This document shows positions 1-12,700 of a stretch of 64,000 nucleotides of DNA, one piece after another. A program made the translations under genes and the position numbers. The stretch's first letter is position 1, and each line of letters starts with the position of its first letter. Under the pieces are notes generated by a model. The model saw nothing but the letters and a program-made list of their open reading frames with translations, was not told the origin of the DNA and did no database searches. Source of the stretch: Osedax fenrisi (taxonomy: Eukaryota > Annelida > Polychaeta > Sabellida > Siboglinidae); contig OZ025242.1 in assembly GCA_964019155.1 (NCBI GenBank), positions 7,485,321 to 7,549,320 on the forward strand, written 5' to 3'.

Positions 1-110
1 TAACCATGATTATCACTGACCTTCAACATCATCACTTTAACCTTCAGACCGTACAAGGGATGGACATTCTCGGTGTAGCTGCGGCCGCCGTCAATGGAAG
101 TCCTACGCAG
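1..110 (+). CDS. Sp: Sp gene exon a (partial): Q-rich segment
   Basis: Open frame running into the window edge, reading MIITDLQHHHFNLQTVQG and then an Ala-rich stretch ending VNGSPTQ. It is followed by a GTTTGT donor in phase 0. The composition fits the glutamine-rich activation region of Sp factors. The 5' limit of the exon is not visible. Confidence 0.6.
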
Positions 111-3100
111 GTTTGTCTTAATCTTCATCTACGACCTCTATAACACCTCTATATCAATGACCTCTAACCTAACGCCCTCTCCTCACCAGCAATCTCAACC
201 CATATATCAAGTACTGCAATCGTCGCAAGGTCTTCAAGTTAGTATTCCGTAACACTTCCGTAACACCGACTATATCACATGACCACCTCGTAGATTATAA
301 ACAGCGGCGGCTCCAGAAACAATGTATCCAACGGACAATGGCTCAGTCCAATTATTCAGGTTACTAAGCGCTCATGACGACGATGACGATGATGATGATG
401 TAATAATATGATGTCATAATACAGGCTGTGTCGAGGAATGCCGCTGATGTTAAAGCTAATCAATTGCAATTAAACACCGCCAATGGAATAATACAGAACA
501 TCGTTGGGGGACAAAGTGTAGTCCGTTGGTATTACTTCACGCTTTAATAGCTTTGTCATTCTAGTCATTCTAGGCTTCTATGTATACTATGATTTCAATA
601 ATTAGATAACACTTAATTAAACAAATATTTTAATATTCCATTAATTTAATTGCAAAATAAGAACAGAAATGTATTTAATTTATTGGTCCAAATTATATGA
701 ATATAAATATTTAAATATAGTGATATAATAATCATTATTTAATATAATAGAATTGTTTATTAATCTATCTTATCTGTGGTGCATGACTGAAATCATCAGA
801 TACTTAATGCATATCTCTGATAATAATCATTAATAAATACTTTTATTTGTATACATTAATTTTATTATTATCAAAATAATCAATTTTTAATATAAATTTT
901 AATTTTTTTTGAATATATTGTTTTATAGAAAGTGTTTTTTGACGATTACGAGTTTTTATTAATTAAAATGGTAATCTATGAAATTGTATTAATATTTATA
1001 GATTAATGATAAGAATATATATTGTAAAAAGTAATTAAGTAAATGTAAGGTCTTTATCGAATATGGCCCCCGTTTATTTTGATTATGATTTATGTCAAAC
1101 TTAAAATACTCATTTTGACAGTTGACAAACTAGTATATATAGTACATGATAAACTAATATGAATAATTAAAATGTATTATATAATATAAGATATATATAT
1201 ATATATTAATTAATTATTAAAATTTTAAATTATATAGCAATAAATGCAAAATATTTTAAATTTAACCTATGAAAAAAACTTGTGCCATATTAGATATTTT
1301 ATATTATGCAAATTTAAAACAACACATTAAAGATATACAACTGTGAATCTACATTTGTACATGTATTGTATACCGAAAATATTGAGTTTACTAAAACACT
1401 AATATCTCTTTTATTATTAATTAATAACATTTGATGTAATGATGTTATAATATACAAAGGATATCTTATAACAATATATTTACCAATTATACCAATTACT
1501 TCTGATTAGTTTATGAAAAAATATCAAAAGAATCATAGCTCTAATAATATTGAATATATAATATATATTGAAAATATATAATATAAATTTAATATCTGTA
1601 TGTAAATATATATTACTAGTACTATATATTAGGAGTATATTAGCAGTAGATTGCCCCATGTTTGTTTTGGTGACAATAGTAAAATTCAAATTTAAAATAT
1701 TTAAATTGTATCGCTATGAACTTTAATATTATAGTAACGACTAATTTATAACATGAATTAGTAGTTACTATAATATTAAAGTTCATAGCGATACAATTAA
1801 AATATTTATATATAAATTTTATATATATCTTATAATATATACTACATTTTTATTTTTCAATATATGTTTATCATTTGTGTCAACTATCGAAAAGAGTAAA
1901 TTGAATTTCACCTCATATATCGTAATCAAAACAAACTGGGGTCATATTCGATACATACCATATATTAATGTTACATTAAAATTATAACTTATAATAAATA
2001 ATTTATATATATTTTACATGACAAAATTGTATATTAAATAAATACAGAAATGTCAATCAAAAATATTATAAATGCAGTCAACATTAAATATATACTATAT
2101 GTTATATTATTTCATCATATAATGCATATATATATAGATTTAATATAACAGATTATTTCAAAATTATATAGTTTCATATAATACTATTGTTTATATAATA
2201 TAAATATTATATAATTATTATTTTATACAAATTATATAACTATTATTATTTATATATCATTTATTATATTATAAATGTAAAAATAAAAAGTATTCATAAT
2301 TATGAAATAAACTGTATCAATTCATATATAAATATGACAGGTATAATATACTTTCTCTTTGATTTTTTGTAACTACAAATTCATTTCAAATATATATATA
2401 TATATATATACAGTAAAACCTCTCTATAAGAAACTATTTTTTTTCAGTACTTTTTTTCTTATAGAGAGGTTTTCTTATAAAGAGGTTTTTACTTTTCCAA
2501 TGATTTTAAGAATTAATTTATAATTGAAAATGCATTATATAACCTATAGGTTATATATATAGTATATTTATTTTGTATACTGTTTTAAATGTATACTGTA
2601 TTGTTTGGGCTTAGACATGTTAATACATAATGAAATTTTATTAGATTTACATTAGAAATTATAAATTATGAATCATTGATGAATATAATATAATGAATAT
2701 TATAATAATCTATTATTTAACAATTAATTGTATAATATAATAAATTGTATCATCAATACATGTTAAGGATATAATAACATTTATTAATAAATTTTAATAA
2801 ATTTATGGATATACAATATCATTTATTAATTAATTTTAATAAATTCAAGTATAAAAATAACATTTATTAATTAATTTTAATAAATTTATGGATATACAAT
2901 AACAAATATTAATTAATTCATTTCGAGCTATTTATGTAATATAATATTTATAAGAAAAAAAAATATCTTATATAATAATTAATTTCTATAATTGTTATCA
3001 ATATACAATAATTCTATTTATATATAATTATTTTGTATACAATAAGTTTCTTATAAAGAGGTTTTTCTTATATTTTTCTTATAAGATTTTCTTATAAAGA

Positions 3101-4620
3101 GGTTTTTTAATGTGGAAAAGGTTGAATTCCAACCAAATGTGTAAAAAATATTCTTATAAAGAGGTTTCTTATAGAGAGGTTTTACTGTATATATATATAT
3201 TTAATATATAAATGTGTTACATAAAAGTATATTATATAACTATATAAATTGTAAATGTAAAATGATAAATATATTAAATAAAAAAGTCAATACAATTTCA
3301 TAATTAGTATAACAAAATATAATAAGTTTTTTATCAACAAATTTTAATAATACTTATTAGTTATACAAATTTAAGTGTAACGATAATATAATAATTAAGT
3401 ATATATAATATGTAAGTATTATATAATTATGTATATAATAATATAAATTTAATTTTAATAATATAAATAATTTATATCTAATATAAATATATATTATTTT
3501 TTTACAGTAACTCAAAATAATTCAATTTCGCAAAACGGAGAGATAATAAATTTGACACCTTCCAATATCCTACAAGATGGCCAAGTGATAAATGTAAGTC
3601 AAGCTACCGAAATAATCGAAACCGGAAAACGACTTAGAAGAATGGCCTGTAATTGCCCTAATTGTAGGGATGGCGATGGGAGGTTTGATTTATATCTAAT
3701 TGAATATGAATTATTGTTTATTTTGAGCAGATCTTACTCAGGGCTAGCCCACAAAGTAGGTGGGCCTACCTCTGGCAGACCTGTACTCTTAAAAAATTAT
3801 CACAGAGTTTTCTGCAACTCCTGTGTCACCAGGAGTCATTATTTTCCTTACTCATTAGTTTAAGGCATAAATAAGTGTAGATCTAGTTTTACCTTATACT
3901 ATTTACATTTTTAAGAACACGATTTACTTTTATTTTTACGCTTTCTATCAATAATATTTAACTGTACATTTTATAAAATAGCTTTATTTTATAAATAAAA
4001 TTTATATAAATATTTTAAAATAATAATTTTTTAAAATATTTATTTAATTGATTATTTAAATAATATTAATGTATAAATATAAAGGAATAATAGAAATCGG
4101 GAAAATAAAACAAGAATATATATTTAAAAAAAAGCTATATTCTGTAATATATTCTTTTTCAATAGGCTGTGTTATCACAAAAATAACCATTCACCCAATA
4201 TTTACCTCCATCATTACCCCAATTTTTATAACCAAATATCAAATTTTAAAATTTAATTTTTTTTAAATTTTTTAACATTCACTAAATATTGAGAAAGTAA
4301 TATAAAGAAGCAAATTATAATAATTTGAAAACAATTAAGTTCAAATAGTTGATAAAATTGGGCCTTATTTTTGGTGTGAACCCAGCTTTTTGTCGAAATT
4401 AAATTTGATAAAATTGTATATTGAGTTTAAATAAATTGAATTGAATAGGATTTTTTATATATATTTCATAATATAATATTTTTAAATATATATTTAATTT
4501 ATATAAATAATATTAAGGAATAAAGAAAATCGGAAAAAACAACACATATGTCATATAGCTGGATGCGAAAAAATTTATGGTAAAACTTCCCATCTCAGAG
4601 CACATTTAAGGTTTCACTAC

Positions 4621-4656
<36 letters not shown>

Positions 4657-7600
4657 TTATTTATTATGTATATATTAATTTTAATTAGTTCATATTTATA
4701 ATTAATATATAAATATGAATATAGGTGGCATACGGGTGAGAAACCATTTGTCTGCAGTTGGATGTACTGCGGCAAGAGATTCACAAGATCGGATGAACTA
4801 CAACGACATAATCGAACACATACAGGTATGCTATGATTTTCACTAATTATAGATATGTTTGCTTATTTATTTAGTATATATACAATATATATTTATGATA
4901 ATTATAGTGATCTATTTCAAAATATACTATTTTTATCCAAACAAAAAATGTGTTTAATAATAAAACGATACATTAATATTAATCATAAATAATCAGTAAA
5001 CAACATAATTCAGATTGAATAGCTTATAATAACTATTATTTACATATACATGAGTTTAAATTACATCCAACATTAAATTATTTATTGTTAAATCAAACAA
5101 TGAATTATTATTTATTGTAATAATAGTATGATGATATTATTTATTAAGGGTGGTGTACCATGATATTGAAATATGAACAATTCTATAACAAATTAGCAAA
5201 AAAAATATATAGAAATACAATACAAAATATCTTTTATGATACCATTATGAAATACAAATTTTTAATTAATTATTTATTGTATAATCCTAACATCCCAATT
5301 TCTATACATTTATTTATATTGTTTTATAAATTATACTATATTATTGATTTTATTTTTTTTTAAATATTTTCCTTTAAATATGTATGTAATCATGGGGATA
5401 AGATTTCGTGGAACTTGCTATTTTGTTTTACTAAATATTATGCTAATAATTTTATTATTAAATATAGAATTATTAATAAATTAAAAATGATTATTATCAT
5501 TTAATAAAAAGTGATATTTTATGTATAAAAAGTAATATTTAATATATACTTTTTATATAATATTTTAATATACAGTGTATTACACACTTTTAATTTATTT
5601 TTCAATTGATTTAAAATTATTATATTTTTTAAATGAAATGGTAGTGTTAGAATGATGTCAAAGCCTAAAGTGTCAAGCAATAACTGTTAAACATTTTATT
5701 CATGGTCTATTGATTTATTAAGAAACGCCCATTTTAATTGGTCATATTTATAATTGTCTTTATTATTTATATACACTTTATTTAAATTTGTAATATAATA
5801 TACAATTACTTTTAGATTCGTATATACTATATACTATATACGTATATGCTATATACTTAAAATAATGTATAATATTAATATTTTAATATTAATTTCAAAT
5901 TATTTTCAAATTAAACATTTGTATAAATTCATATAAATTGTATGTATATTTGTATAAATATATATATAAATATTTAATTATTATTTTTTACGTGCTTAAG
6001 TATAAATGAGTATATAATTTGTTAAATATTAGATTGTGGCATTTTGTTATTATGATCAACTAATAGCTACGAAAATGACATTTTTTATATTGTTATAAAA
6101 TTAGTATAATTAGAAAACTTATTAAATTCTATAATATAAGTGAGTACCAGTAAACTCGGACCAGGTAAACTCGGACCACTTTTGAGGTAAACTCGGACCA
6201 CTTTTAAAGTAAACTCGGACCACTTTATAAAAACATAAAGTAAACTCGGACCACTTATTAAAATAACTATATTTTGTATATTTCTATAATATAATATGGT
6301 TTAACTTACTTCCACCTTATATAAATATATTATATCTGTTAAATAAATTATAAAAAGAGTCATTTAATATGATATTTTTGTGGAATTATATATTTAAATA
6401 GGTAAACATTTAATTTGAACTCGCACCACTTTTGAAGTAAGCTCGGACCACTTGTGAAGTAAACTCGGACCACTTGTGAAGTAAACTCGGACTACTTATT
6501 AAAAACATAAAGAAGATTCGGACCAACCGTATAAACTATTTATTGTATATTTCTAACATATAATATGCTTTAACTTAAAAGTTTGGGTTTGGTTTGGGTT
6601 GGGTTTTGGTTTGGGTTTGGGTTGGGTTGGGTTTGGGTTGGGTTGGGTTTGGGTTTAGGTGGATTTGGTTGGGTTTGGGTTGGGTTAAGTTTTAATTTTG
6701 GTAGGTTTTTTTTAGCTGCATTACTTCCCGAGTGAACCTATACGAGTATATTTGACGGTTGTGGTTAGTTTGTGTTAAGTTTTAATTGTTGGTGGTTTTT
6801 TTAGCTGCATTACTTCACGAGTGAACTTATAAAAGTATATTTATTTTCACGGTTGTGGTTAGTTTGGGTTAAGTTTTAATTTTTGGAGGTTTTTTTTTGT
6901 AATAAAGTTCTTTTAGTAATAATGTTTATTTATTTTAGTAATAAAGTAACTACTTTTAGTAAAAAAGTAACTACTTTTAGTAAAAAAGTAACACAGTACA
7001 CAAGTAACCCTTACACAAGGAGCGTTAGCCCTTGACCAGTAAAAAAGTCACTTGTTCTAACATATAATATGCTTTAACTTATAAGTTAAAAGTATAATTT
7101 CACTGTATATAATTGCGAGTATTCCGATATTACTACACATACATAATTTATCATTTAATAACTTTAATATATTATATGTTATAACATTTAATAACTTAAC
7201 TTCATTTAAATTGTCGTATATCACCACAGAGTTAGAGAGAAATTTCTCTCTAGCTCTATGTATATCACCGACGAGACCCACGATAGAAGCTATATTTATT
7301 ATGATAGAAGTATACAATATATAATTTATTTTTATAATTTTATTTTAATAAGTGGTCCGAGTTTACTTCACAAGTGGTCCGAGTTTACTTCACAAGTGGT
7401 CCGAGTTTACTTCAAAAATGGTGCGAGTTCAAATTAAATGTTTACCTATTTATGTATATAATTACACAAAAATATCATATTAAATGACTCTTTTTATAAT
7501 GTATTTAACATATATAATATAATTATATAAGGTGGAAGTAAGTTAAAGCATATTATATTATAGAAATATACAAAATATAGTTATTTTAAAAGTGGTCCGA

Positions 7601-9735
7601 ATCTTCTTTATGTTTTTAATAAGTGGTCCGAGTTTACTTTATGTTTTTAAAAAGTGGTCCGAGTTTACTTTAAAAGTGGTCCGAGTTTACCTAAAAAGTG
7701 GTCCGAGTTTACCTGGTCCGAATTTACCTGGTCCGAGTTTACTGGTATTCATATAAGTAATAGTTTTTTTTTTTTAAATTAAAACAAAAGTTATGATGTG
7801 TCAAAAAAGTAGTACAAATTTGATTGCTTAAATTTATTTTGTTATGAATTATTACTATTATGAAAACTAGAATTTATTATAACAATAAATATGACTAATA
7901 AATATTTACTAAATTAATAATGCACCTATTTCTAAATACTTTTTATCTGGTTTCTATTTACCAAAGACATTACTATATTATTAATATCTATGATATAATT
8001 AAATACACATGTTTTCTATAAGCTTGGGTGAAGTGACATATTACAATTTACATAGGCTTAATAGGCGACTGTGTATCTTGGGCTTTGATATCCTATTATT
8101 TTTAATAATATACTATTTATATCTTCAATATATTATATAACAGGAGAAAAACGGTTTATTTGCAATATTTGCGACAAACGATTTATGAGGAGTGACCATT
8201 TAACGAAACACGTAAAAACGCACACAAATAAAGCTGCGTCACTACACCTAGAAAATACAGGTATTATAAATTATAGTATATTGATGTATATGTATTACAT
8301 GCATTCTCTGATACTTCACAGCCTACATAAATGATACCAAACAAAGAATAAATGAACACGAGATCAAAATATACAATCAACATGATGGTACCAAAATATT
8401 AACCGAAAATTGTATAACAGGTTCCTACAAAAATTCATTATTTAATTAGCAATACTAAATACTTATTCTTTTCATTAGTAAATAATACCTAAATACAGTA
8501 ATGCATATTTAAACTGATATCAATAATACTTCCTATATAATTAATTCTGATATTAATGCTACATTTTAAATAACATAAATATGATTTAATTAGTGTATTG
8601 TGTATGTCGGTTTATTACAGTGAACTAAAACATATAAAGTATTTATACGTTATTTAAAAGATAATAATTTGTATATATTTAATAGATTTCATTACATAAT
8701 TAAATAGATAACCTTACTAATTCATTTTGCTGATATATATGAAATTAAAATTTTAAATAATATATTAATATGTCTGACAGTATATGATGTATTAAATGTT
8801 TCTATTCTCTTTTAAATGTTAATCAAATTCAAATAACCTCTTGTTGTCAATCAATATTTCAATAATTATATAACTTATATGATATTTATAAATGATTCAA
8901 CATGCATATAGTCTTAAGCAGCCTTCACAATACATTTGATCAGATGACTGTACAATTTAGTAATAACCTTTAGAATGTAACTTCTGATGGCTAGCATGAA
9001 TACTTGCATGTCATCGCATGTTTACCCAGCAGAAGTTCTGATATCTTACTCAGACTAAATGTTATCAGAACATCGTATCACAAGATGTCATTGGATCTTC
9101 TGAACATATATATATATATATATATATACATATATCTTCTGAACATATCTGAACTATAGTGTGAAGTCTGCTTTACAGATACTTTTTTATTTACTATAAT
9201 TTGTAACTCAAATATTAAAAAAAATATTATATTTATCTTTTATTTATATAACAATGCATAAATATATAATTTAATTAATGGCTTTACATTAATGATTACA
9301 TATTTAGCTGTCTGGATAAGCTAATATATCGATTAGCCAACATTTCTTGTCAGTCATCTAATCGCGATTTCACTATATATTGTATCTAATTATATTTAAA
9401 TAGTGTTTACTAATCTAGAGGTTATAATGTTTATTATTTAACTATTTTATAATCACCCTAATGCGAAATTAAGCATATTTATCGGAATATCTACAATTAT
9501 TATTAGAAAGGTAATCAGTAACCCATATTATTATTATAACTTTATAATATTTGTATTTTACTCTTAGTTCAATTTTGAAAGTGCTTTAAAATATTTATTT
9601 TGCCTGAAATTAATATTTATCTTACTTGCAGGTGCCGTTGAAATTACTGAAAGTTCGCATATCTCTGATAAAATTCCCGTCGATGTTACAATGACTCAAG
9701 ATGGGGTCGTTAATATTGGATTAGATATGGAATAA
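1..9735 (+). CDS. Sp: Sp1-4-type zinc finger transcription factor (5' truncated)
   Basis: Sp-family activator that binds GC/GT boxes in the nucleus. Exons seen: 1-110, about 190-237, about 305-399, 425-515 (these first joins are uncertain), then 3508-3682, 4518-4610, 4725-4825, 8144-8260, 8322-8420 and 9632-9735, whose phases chain exactly to a TAA stop. Order of domains: Gln/Asn-rich segment, buttonhead box (RRMACNCPNCRDGDGR), then three C2H2 fingers. Base-reading positions are visible as KTSHLRAH, RSDELQRH and RSDHLTKH, the Sp pattern K-H-A / R-E-R / R-H-K. Box and fingers resemble Sp3/Sp4 more than the Sp5-9 group, from memory of family sequences. A 75-residue tail after the fingers ends NIGLDME and is not recognisable. 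The first exon or exons lie upstream of the window. A possible AATAAA poly(A) signal is at 10136-10141. The gene is convergent with ash2. Confidence 0.9.
190..515 (+). CDS. Sp: Sp gene: three small Q/N-rich exons (190-237, 305-399, 425-515)
   Basis: Exon-like segments between plausible AG acceptors and GT donors. The first reads QSQPIYQVLQSSQ. The last reads AVSRNAADVKANQ and continues to IIQNIVGGQ, with a phase-1 donor at 516. The middle segment has two natural readings, one containing NNVSNGQWLSPIIQ and one containing PETMYPTDNGSVQLF, and the phases do not settle which is used. The last exon joins cleanly in phase to the buttonhead-box exon at 3508. Confidence 0.5.
1057..1951. mobile_element. 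Tc1/mariner-like non-autonomous element (MITE), ~0.9 kb
   Basis: The left end TCGAATATGGCCCCCGTTT and the right end, reverse complement TCGAATATGACCCCAGTTTG, are terminal inverted repeats. Similarity extends inward for about 90 bp, including the TGACA/TGTCA motifs. TA dinucleotides flank both ends (1055-1056 and 1952-1953), the target duplication expected for Tc1/mariner. No transposase is present. A perfect hairpin sits inside at about 1703-1800. A related single end occurs at about 14410-14445. Confidence 0.75.
1703..1800. repeat. Near-perfect 40-bp palindrome inside the MITE
   Basis: The left arm (ATTGTATCGCTATGAACTTT onward, to about 1748) is repeated in reverse complement at about 1757-1800 with a loop of roughly 10 bp. 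It could form a long hairpin in DNA or RNA, and may be a second small element nested in the first. Confidence 0.85.
2411..3186. mobile_element. pogo/Tigger-like non-autonomous DNA transposon, 776 bp
   Basis: Begins CAGTAAAACCTCTCTATAAG and ends with its reverse complement, CTTATAGAGAGGTTTTACTG. TA flanks both ends. The CAGTAAAACCTC start is typical of pogo/Tigger-type members of the Tc1/mariner superfamily. Sub-terminal copies of CTTATAAAGAGGTTTT occur several times near both ends. There is no coding capacity. It lies in an Sp intron. Confidence 0.85.
3508..3682 (+). CDS. Sp: Sp gene exon: buttonhead box
   Basis: The acceptor TTTTTTACAG precedes a frame reading TQNNSISQNGEIINL, then DGQVINVSQATEI, then KRLRRMACNCPNCRDGDG. 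The CxCPxC buttonhead motif is diagnostic for Sp factors, upstream of the fingers. The exon ends in phase 2 at AG|GTTTGA, a weak donor with T at +3. Confidence 0.9.
4069..4266 (+). other. Possible decayed duplicate of the start of the finger-1 exon
   Basis: AAGGAATAATAGAAATCGGG at about 4083 resembles AAGGAATAAAGAAAATCGG at the true finger-1 exon start (4516), and both are preceded by TAAATAATATTAA. The similarity fades before the cysteines, so there is no finger here. It may be chance, given the base composition. Confidence 0.3.
4518..4610 (+). CDS. Sp: Sp gene exon: zinc finger 1
   Basis: Reads NKENRKKQHICHIAGCEKI followed by YGKTSHLRAHL(R). This is the first C2H2 finger, with its last histidine on the next exon. 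Entry and exit phases match both neighbours. The donor is AAG|GTTTCA. Confidence 0.95.
4725..4825 (+). CDS. Sp: Sp gene exon: end of finger 1 and finger 2
   Basis: Reads WHTGEKPFVCSWMYC, then GKRFTRSDELQRHNRTHT(G). It completes finger 1, carries the TGEKP linker and holds all of finger 2. The exon leaves in phase 1 with donor ACAG|GTATGC. Confidence 0.97.
6142..7750. mobile_element. hAT-like non-autonomous inverted-repeat element, 1.6 kb
   Basis: Long terminal inverted repeats start GAGTACCAGTAAACTCGGAC on the left and, reverse-complemented, GAATACCAGTAAACTCGGAC on the right. Each arm of about 370 bp carries several copies of GTAAACTCGGACCACTT. The 8-bp sequence ATATAAGT occurs immediately outside both ends (6134-6141 and 7751-7758), which fits a target duplication of hAT or P type. 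The interior is non-coding and includes a G-rich GGGTTTGGGTT tract and tandem copies of an AGCTGCATTACTTC block. It lies in the Sp intron before finger 3. Confidence 0.8.
6575..6690 (+). repeat. G-rich GGGTT/GGGTTT tract
   Basis: Irregular repeats of GGTTTGGGTT and GGGTTGGGTTT over about 110 bp within the hAT-like element. Runs of three G separated by two or three T could form a G-quadruplex. It is telomere-like, but not a clean telomeric repeat. Confidence 0.8.
8144..8260 (+). CDS. Sp: Sp gene exon: zinc finger 3
   Basis: Reads EKRFICNICDKRFMRSDHL, then TKHVKTHTNKAASLHLENT(G). This is the third C2H2 finger. It lies 3.3 kb from the previous exon because that intron contains a 1.6-kb inverted-repeat element. 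Confidence 0.97.
8322..8420 (+). CDS. Sp: Sp gene exon: C-terminal tail, part 1
   Basis: A phase 1 to phase 1 exon of 99 nt reading YINDTKQRINEHEIKIYNQ, then HDGTKILTENCIT(G). It fits between finger 3 and the last exon in frame. No known domain is seen. Confidence 0.8.
9632..9735 (+). CDS. Sp: Sp gene last exon
   Basis: Acceptor CTTACTTGCAG, then AVEITESSHISDKIP, then VDVTMTQDGVVNIGLDME and a TAA stop. The hydrophobic/Asn-Ile-Gly ending resembles the short conserved C-terminal end of other Sp factors. A TAC/CTA microsatellite starts about 30 bp after the stop. Confidence 0.85.
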
Positions 9736-9759
9736 TACTATGATTACTACTACACCCCA

Positions 9760-9798
<39 letters not shown>

Positions 9799-12700
9799 AA
9801 CTGTATTTTATCAATACATTGTTATTTAATAGCATAGTTATTGTTGATATTATATACATAATCATGCAAAGCTTTTACAAGTATTTTAAATTCATATCTA
9901 TTGTTATTGTTTACCATCCCATTGTTCATGCATTTTATTGTACATATATACGCCTAATTTCTTTTTAATTTTGTATATTTTTTGTAAATATTCATATTTT
10001 ACAATAATTCTAGAAGATACATGATATTCTAAAAGATTATATTATTTTTAGAATATTCAAATTCTTTTAGAAGAGTCTGGAATTTATTTTAATATTTTTA
10101 CCATTAAAGATAAAAAGTTTATCTTTAATTTTCAAAATAAAATTTATATTCAATTGTGTTATCAATAACCAATCAAAATGACGATATTCTACACTCAAGC
10201 CCGATGGAATAGTATATGAAACTAGGAAAATATATTTTATGATCTAATAAATATATATATATTTATAGTATTTTAATAATTTATTTATAATTATTTAATT
10301 ATATATATATATTGTAGAATTGATTGAAAATCTATTTCATCCAATAGTAACTTTTATACTCCAAAATATTGATTTATATTTCAATGATTTAAAGAACACC
10401 AGATAGTTATTTTTAAATTAATAATGCCTTCATTATTATAATTATTTATAAATATGTTATTAAATGTACAAATTATTTATAAATTGAAAGATTTTCAATA
10501 ATATTTATATCTACATTCTAAATAATGTATACTATACCATATTATGATTAGACATTATTGAAATCTGTAATTTAAAAATAAGTTTTGCATTGATATTAAG
10601 TTCAAATATATATTCTTATGATTATATTGCAATTCGATAAAAATACATACATATGTCCTTTATTATATAAAGTAATTCTAGCATTGTTAATAATGCTATT
10701 TTATTATTCACTTTTAAAGTTTTTATATATATATCACATTTTATATATTTTAATATTTAATGAATTCCTAAATATAATAAACTAATAACTATTATTTCAA
10801 GTATAATAAAGTGTATAATATTGCTTATTTAAAAATGTCATAATAATTTTAAATTGTTTAGAAATTAATAATTTTAAACTAATTAAAAATATATTTTAAC
10901 TTAATGTTTATTTAAAAAAATAAAATAACTAAATTTCCACTGGCAAATGTTATTGAAATTTGTAATAATTTTGATTTAAGTAATATAATATAGTATATAT
11001 ATATATACTATAGTACTATATGAATTAATAAAATTAAAATAATTGTTCTTGGTAATTTGTAAATAATTAATAAAATTATTCAGTTATATTTCTTAATATA
11101 TGATTATTGACATATGTCAATGGGATATCCCAGTAAGACAATTTTCTAATTTAATGTTAACAACATTATTATACAATATTCGTAAATGTTATCTCACCTG
11201 AGACTGATACCATCTTTAATCAGTATTATAAGTTTTATTCCATGGTTACAAGTTGTAACTTACAACTTTATACTACATATAGCTTACTCAACATTTACTA
11301 TATTTCGCTTACAAAATTGATATTAAATTTAGTTTATTCAAATGATACTAAATAAGTATAGTCAATAAGTAAAATGGTTGATAAATTGATGATGGTTCTT
11401 AAATGAATGTAATGTACTGTATCTAAATATTATATTAATAATATGGATATATAATAATGAAATATCAAGATAAGTCGACTTCAGATCTGAACTTTCAAAA
11501 CCATTTCATTATTTATATATGTGTATCGCACAACAATTTATATAATATAATGTTTAAATATAATAATATATATAATTGTATGTATATAGGTAATACATAT
11601 ATATGTGTGTATATATCCACTGGACGTATACCGCCTAACTTAATGTTTGTATGTATTTGTAATACCAATATGGTATGCATGTACATTGTACTGTTTCAAT
11701 TTATTTCTATAATACTGAAAAGACTGAAGAAACATGTTTTAATATACATATTTTTTAACATTATTATATTCAATGTATTTCTATAATACTGAAGAAACAT
11801 GTTTTAATATACATATTATTTAATTATTATATAATATACAATTACAATAGAGAATTATATTATTACTATTATTTAAGTAGGATCTAAATAACTTATTATT
11901 ATACAAATAAAGTACTATAGTACGTATATATAGGCCTACTTGAGGAGATTGACGAACCTATCTTCTATAATTAAGTGTAAACCTATAATTGTATAAGAAG
12001 ATATATCTTCTCATTGTGAACTAATTCTGTAAATTAACTCTGACCGTTCGAACAAGTATAGAACTTTACAAATTTTGAATTCAAGTATCGAACTTTTTAT
12101 GCAATTATCGAACTTGCGATCATTTGTTTGATAATATAATTAATTCATATTATCCAAAGTATCGATGCAGTCTGAGTCTTGGTTATAACCAAAGAATCGA
12201 TGTAGATATTATATATTAAAAAACTAAAAATAATAAAAACATCAATTAGCCACCTATGGAAATAATAACATCTATTTCTACACATATTATATAAGAGATA
12301 TATAGATTACTATTTAATTTAATTCTATTTACTTAATTAATACATAATTAAAAATTATGATTAAAATGTAACATAAAAAGCATCGTTTGTGCTCTGTTAT
12401 ATCTAGTAAGATTCTCCATTTGGTTTGAGCACATTACGTAATAGTCTTAGTTCGCTTTTTTCTTGTAGAGTAGTTTTCCTATAAGTCTCGGGTAGGATTA
12501 TTTATCGGCTCAGATCATTCAAAATGTTATATACATGTATCAAAACTTCAAAAAGTGTAGTTTAAAAAGATATTGATACTTCAACAATGTTATTCGATAC
12601 TTCAAAAAGTGTGTTCGAACAAGTATCAATACCTCAAAAAGTGAGATTATTTGCAGCACTAGGGCGAACATATCTTCTTTATTTCAGCGTGAATCTATTT

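Larger units (their letters stand above)
516..3507. other. AT-rich Sp intron with two transposon-like elements
   Basis: Almost entirely A and T, with no reading frame of note. It holds the inverted-repeat elements at 1057-1951 and 2411-3186, described separately. Several near-identical ATTAATTAATTTTAATAAAT-type repeats lie at about 2780-2920. Confidence 0.8.

Noticed and set aside
7057..7317. 86-codon minus-strand frame inside the hAT-like element as a transposase
   Set aside because: Low-complexity, AT-driven composition and no catalytic motif; far too short.
12038..12660. Inverted-repeat transposon marked by TTCGAACAAGTAT words
   Set aside because: The words occur in the same orientation at both sides and no ends or target duplication could be defined.
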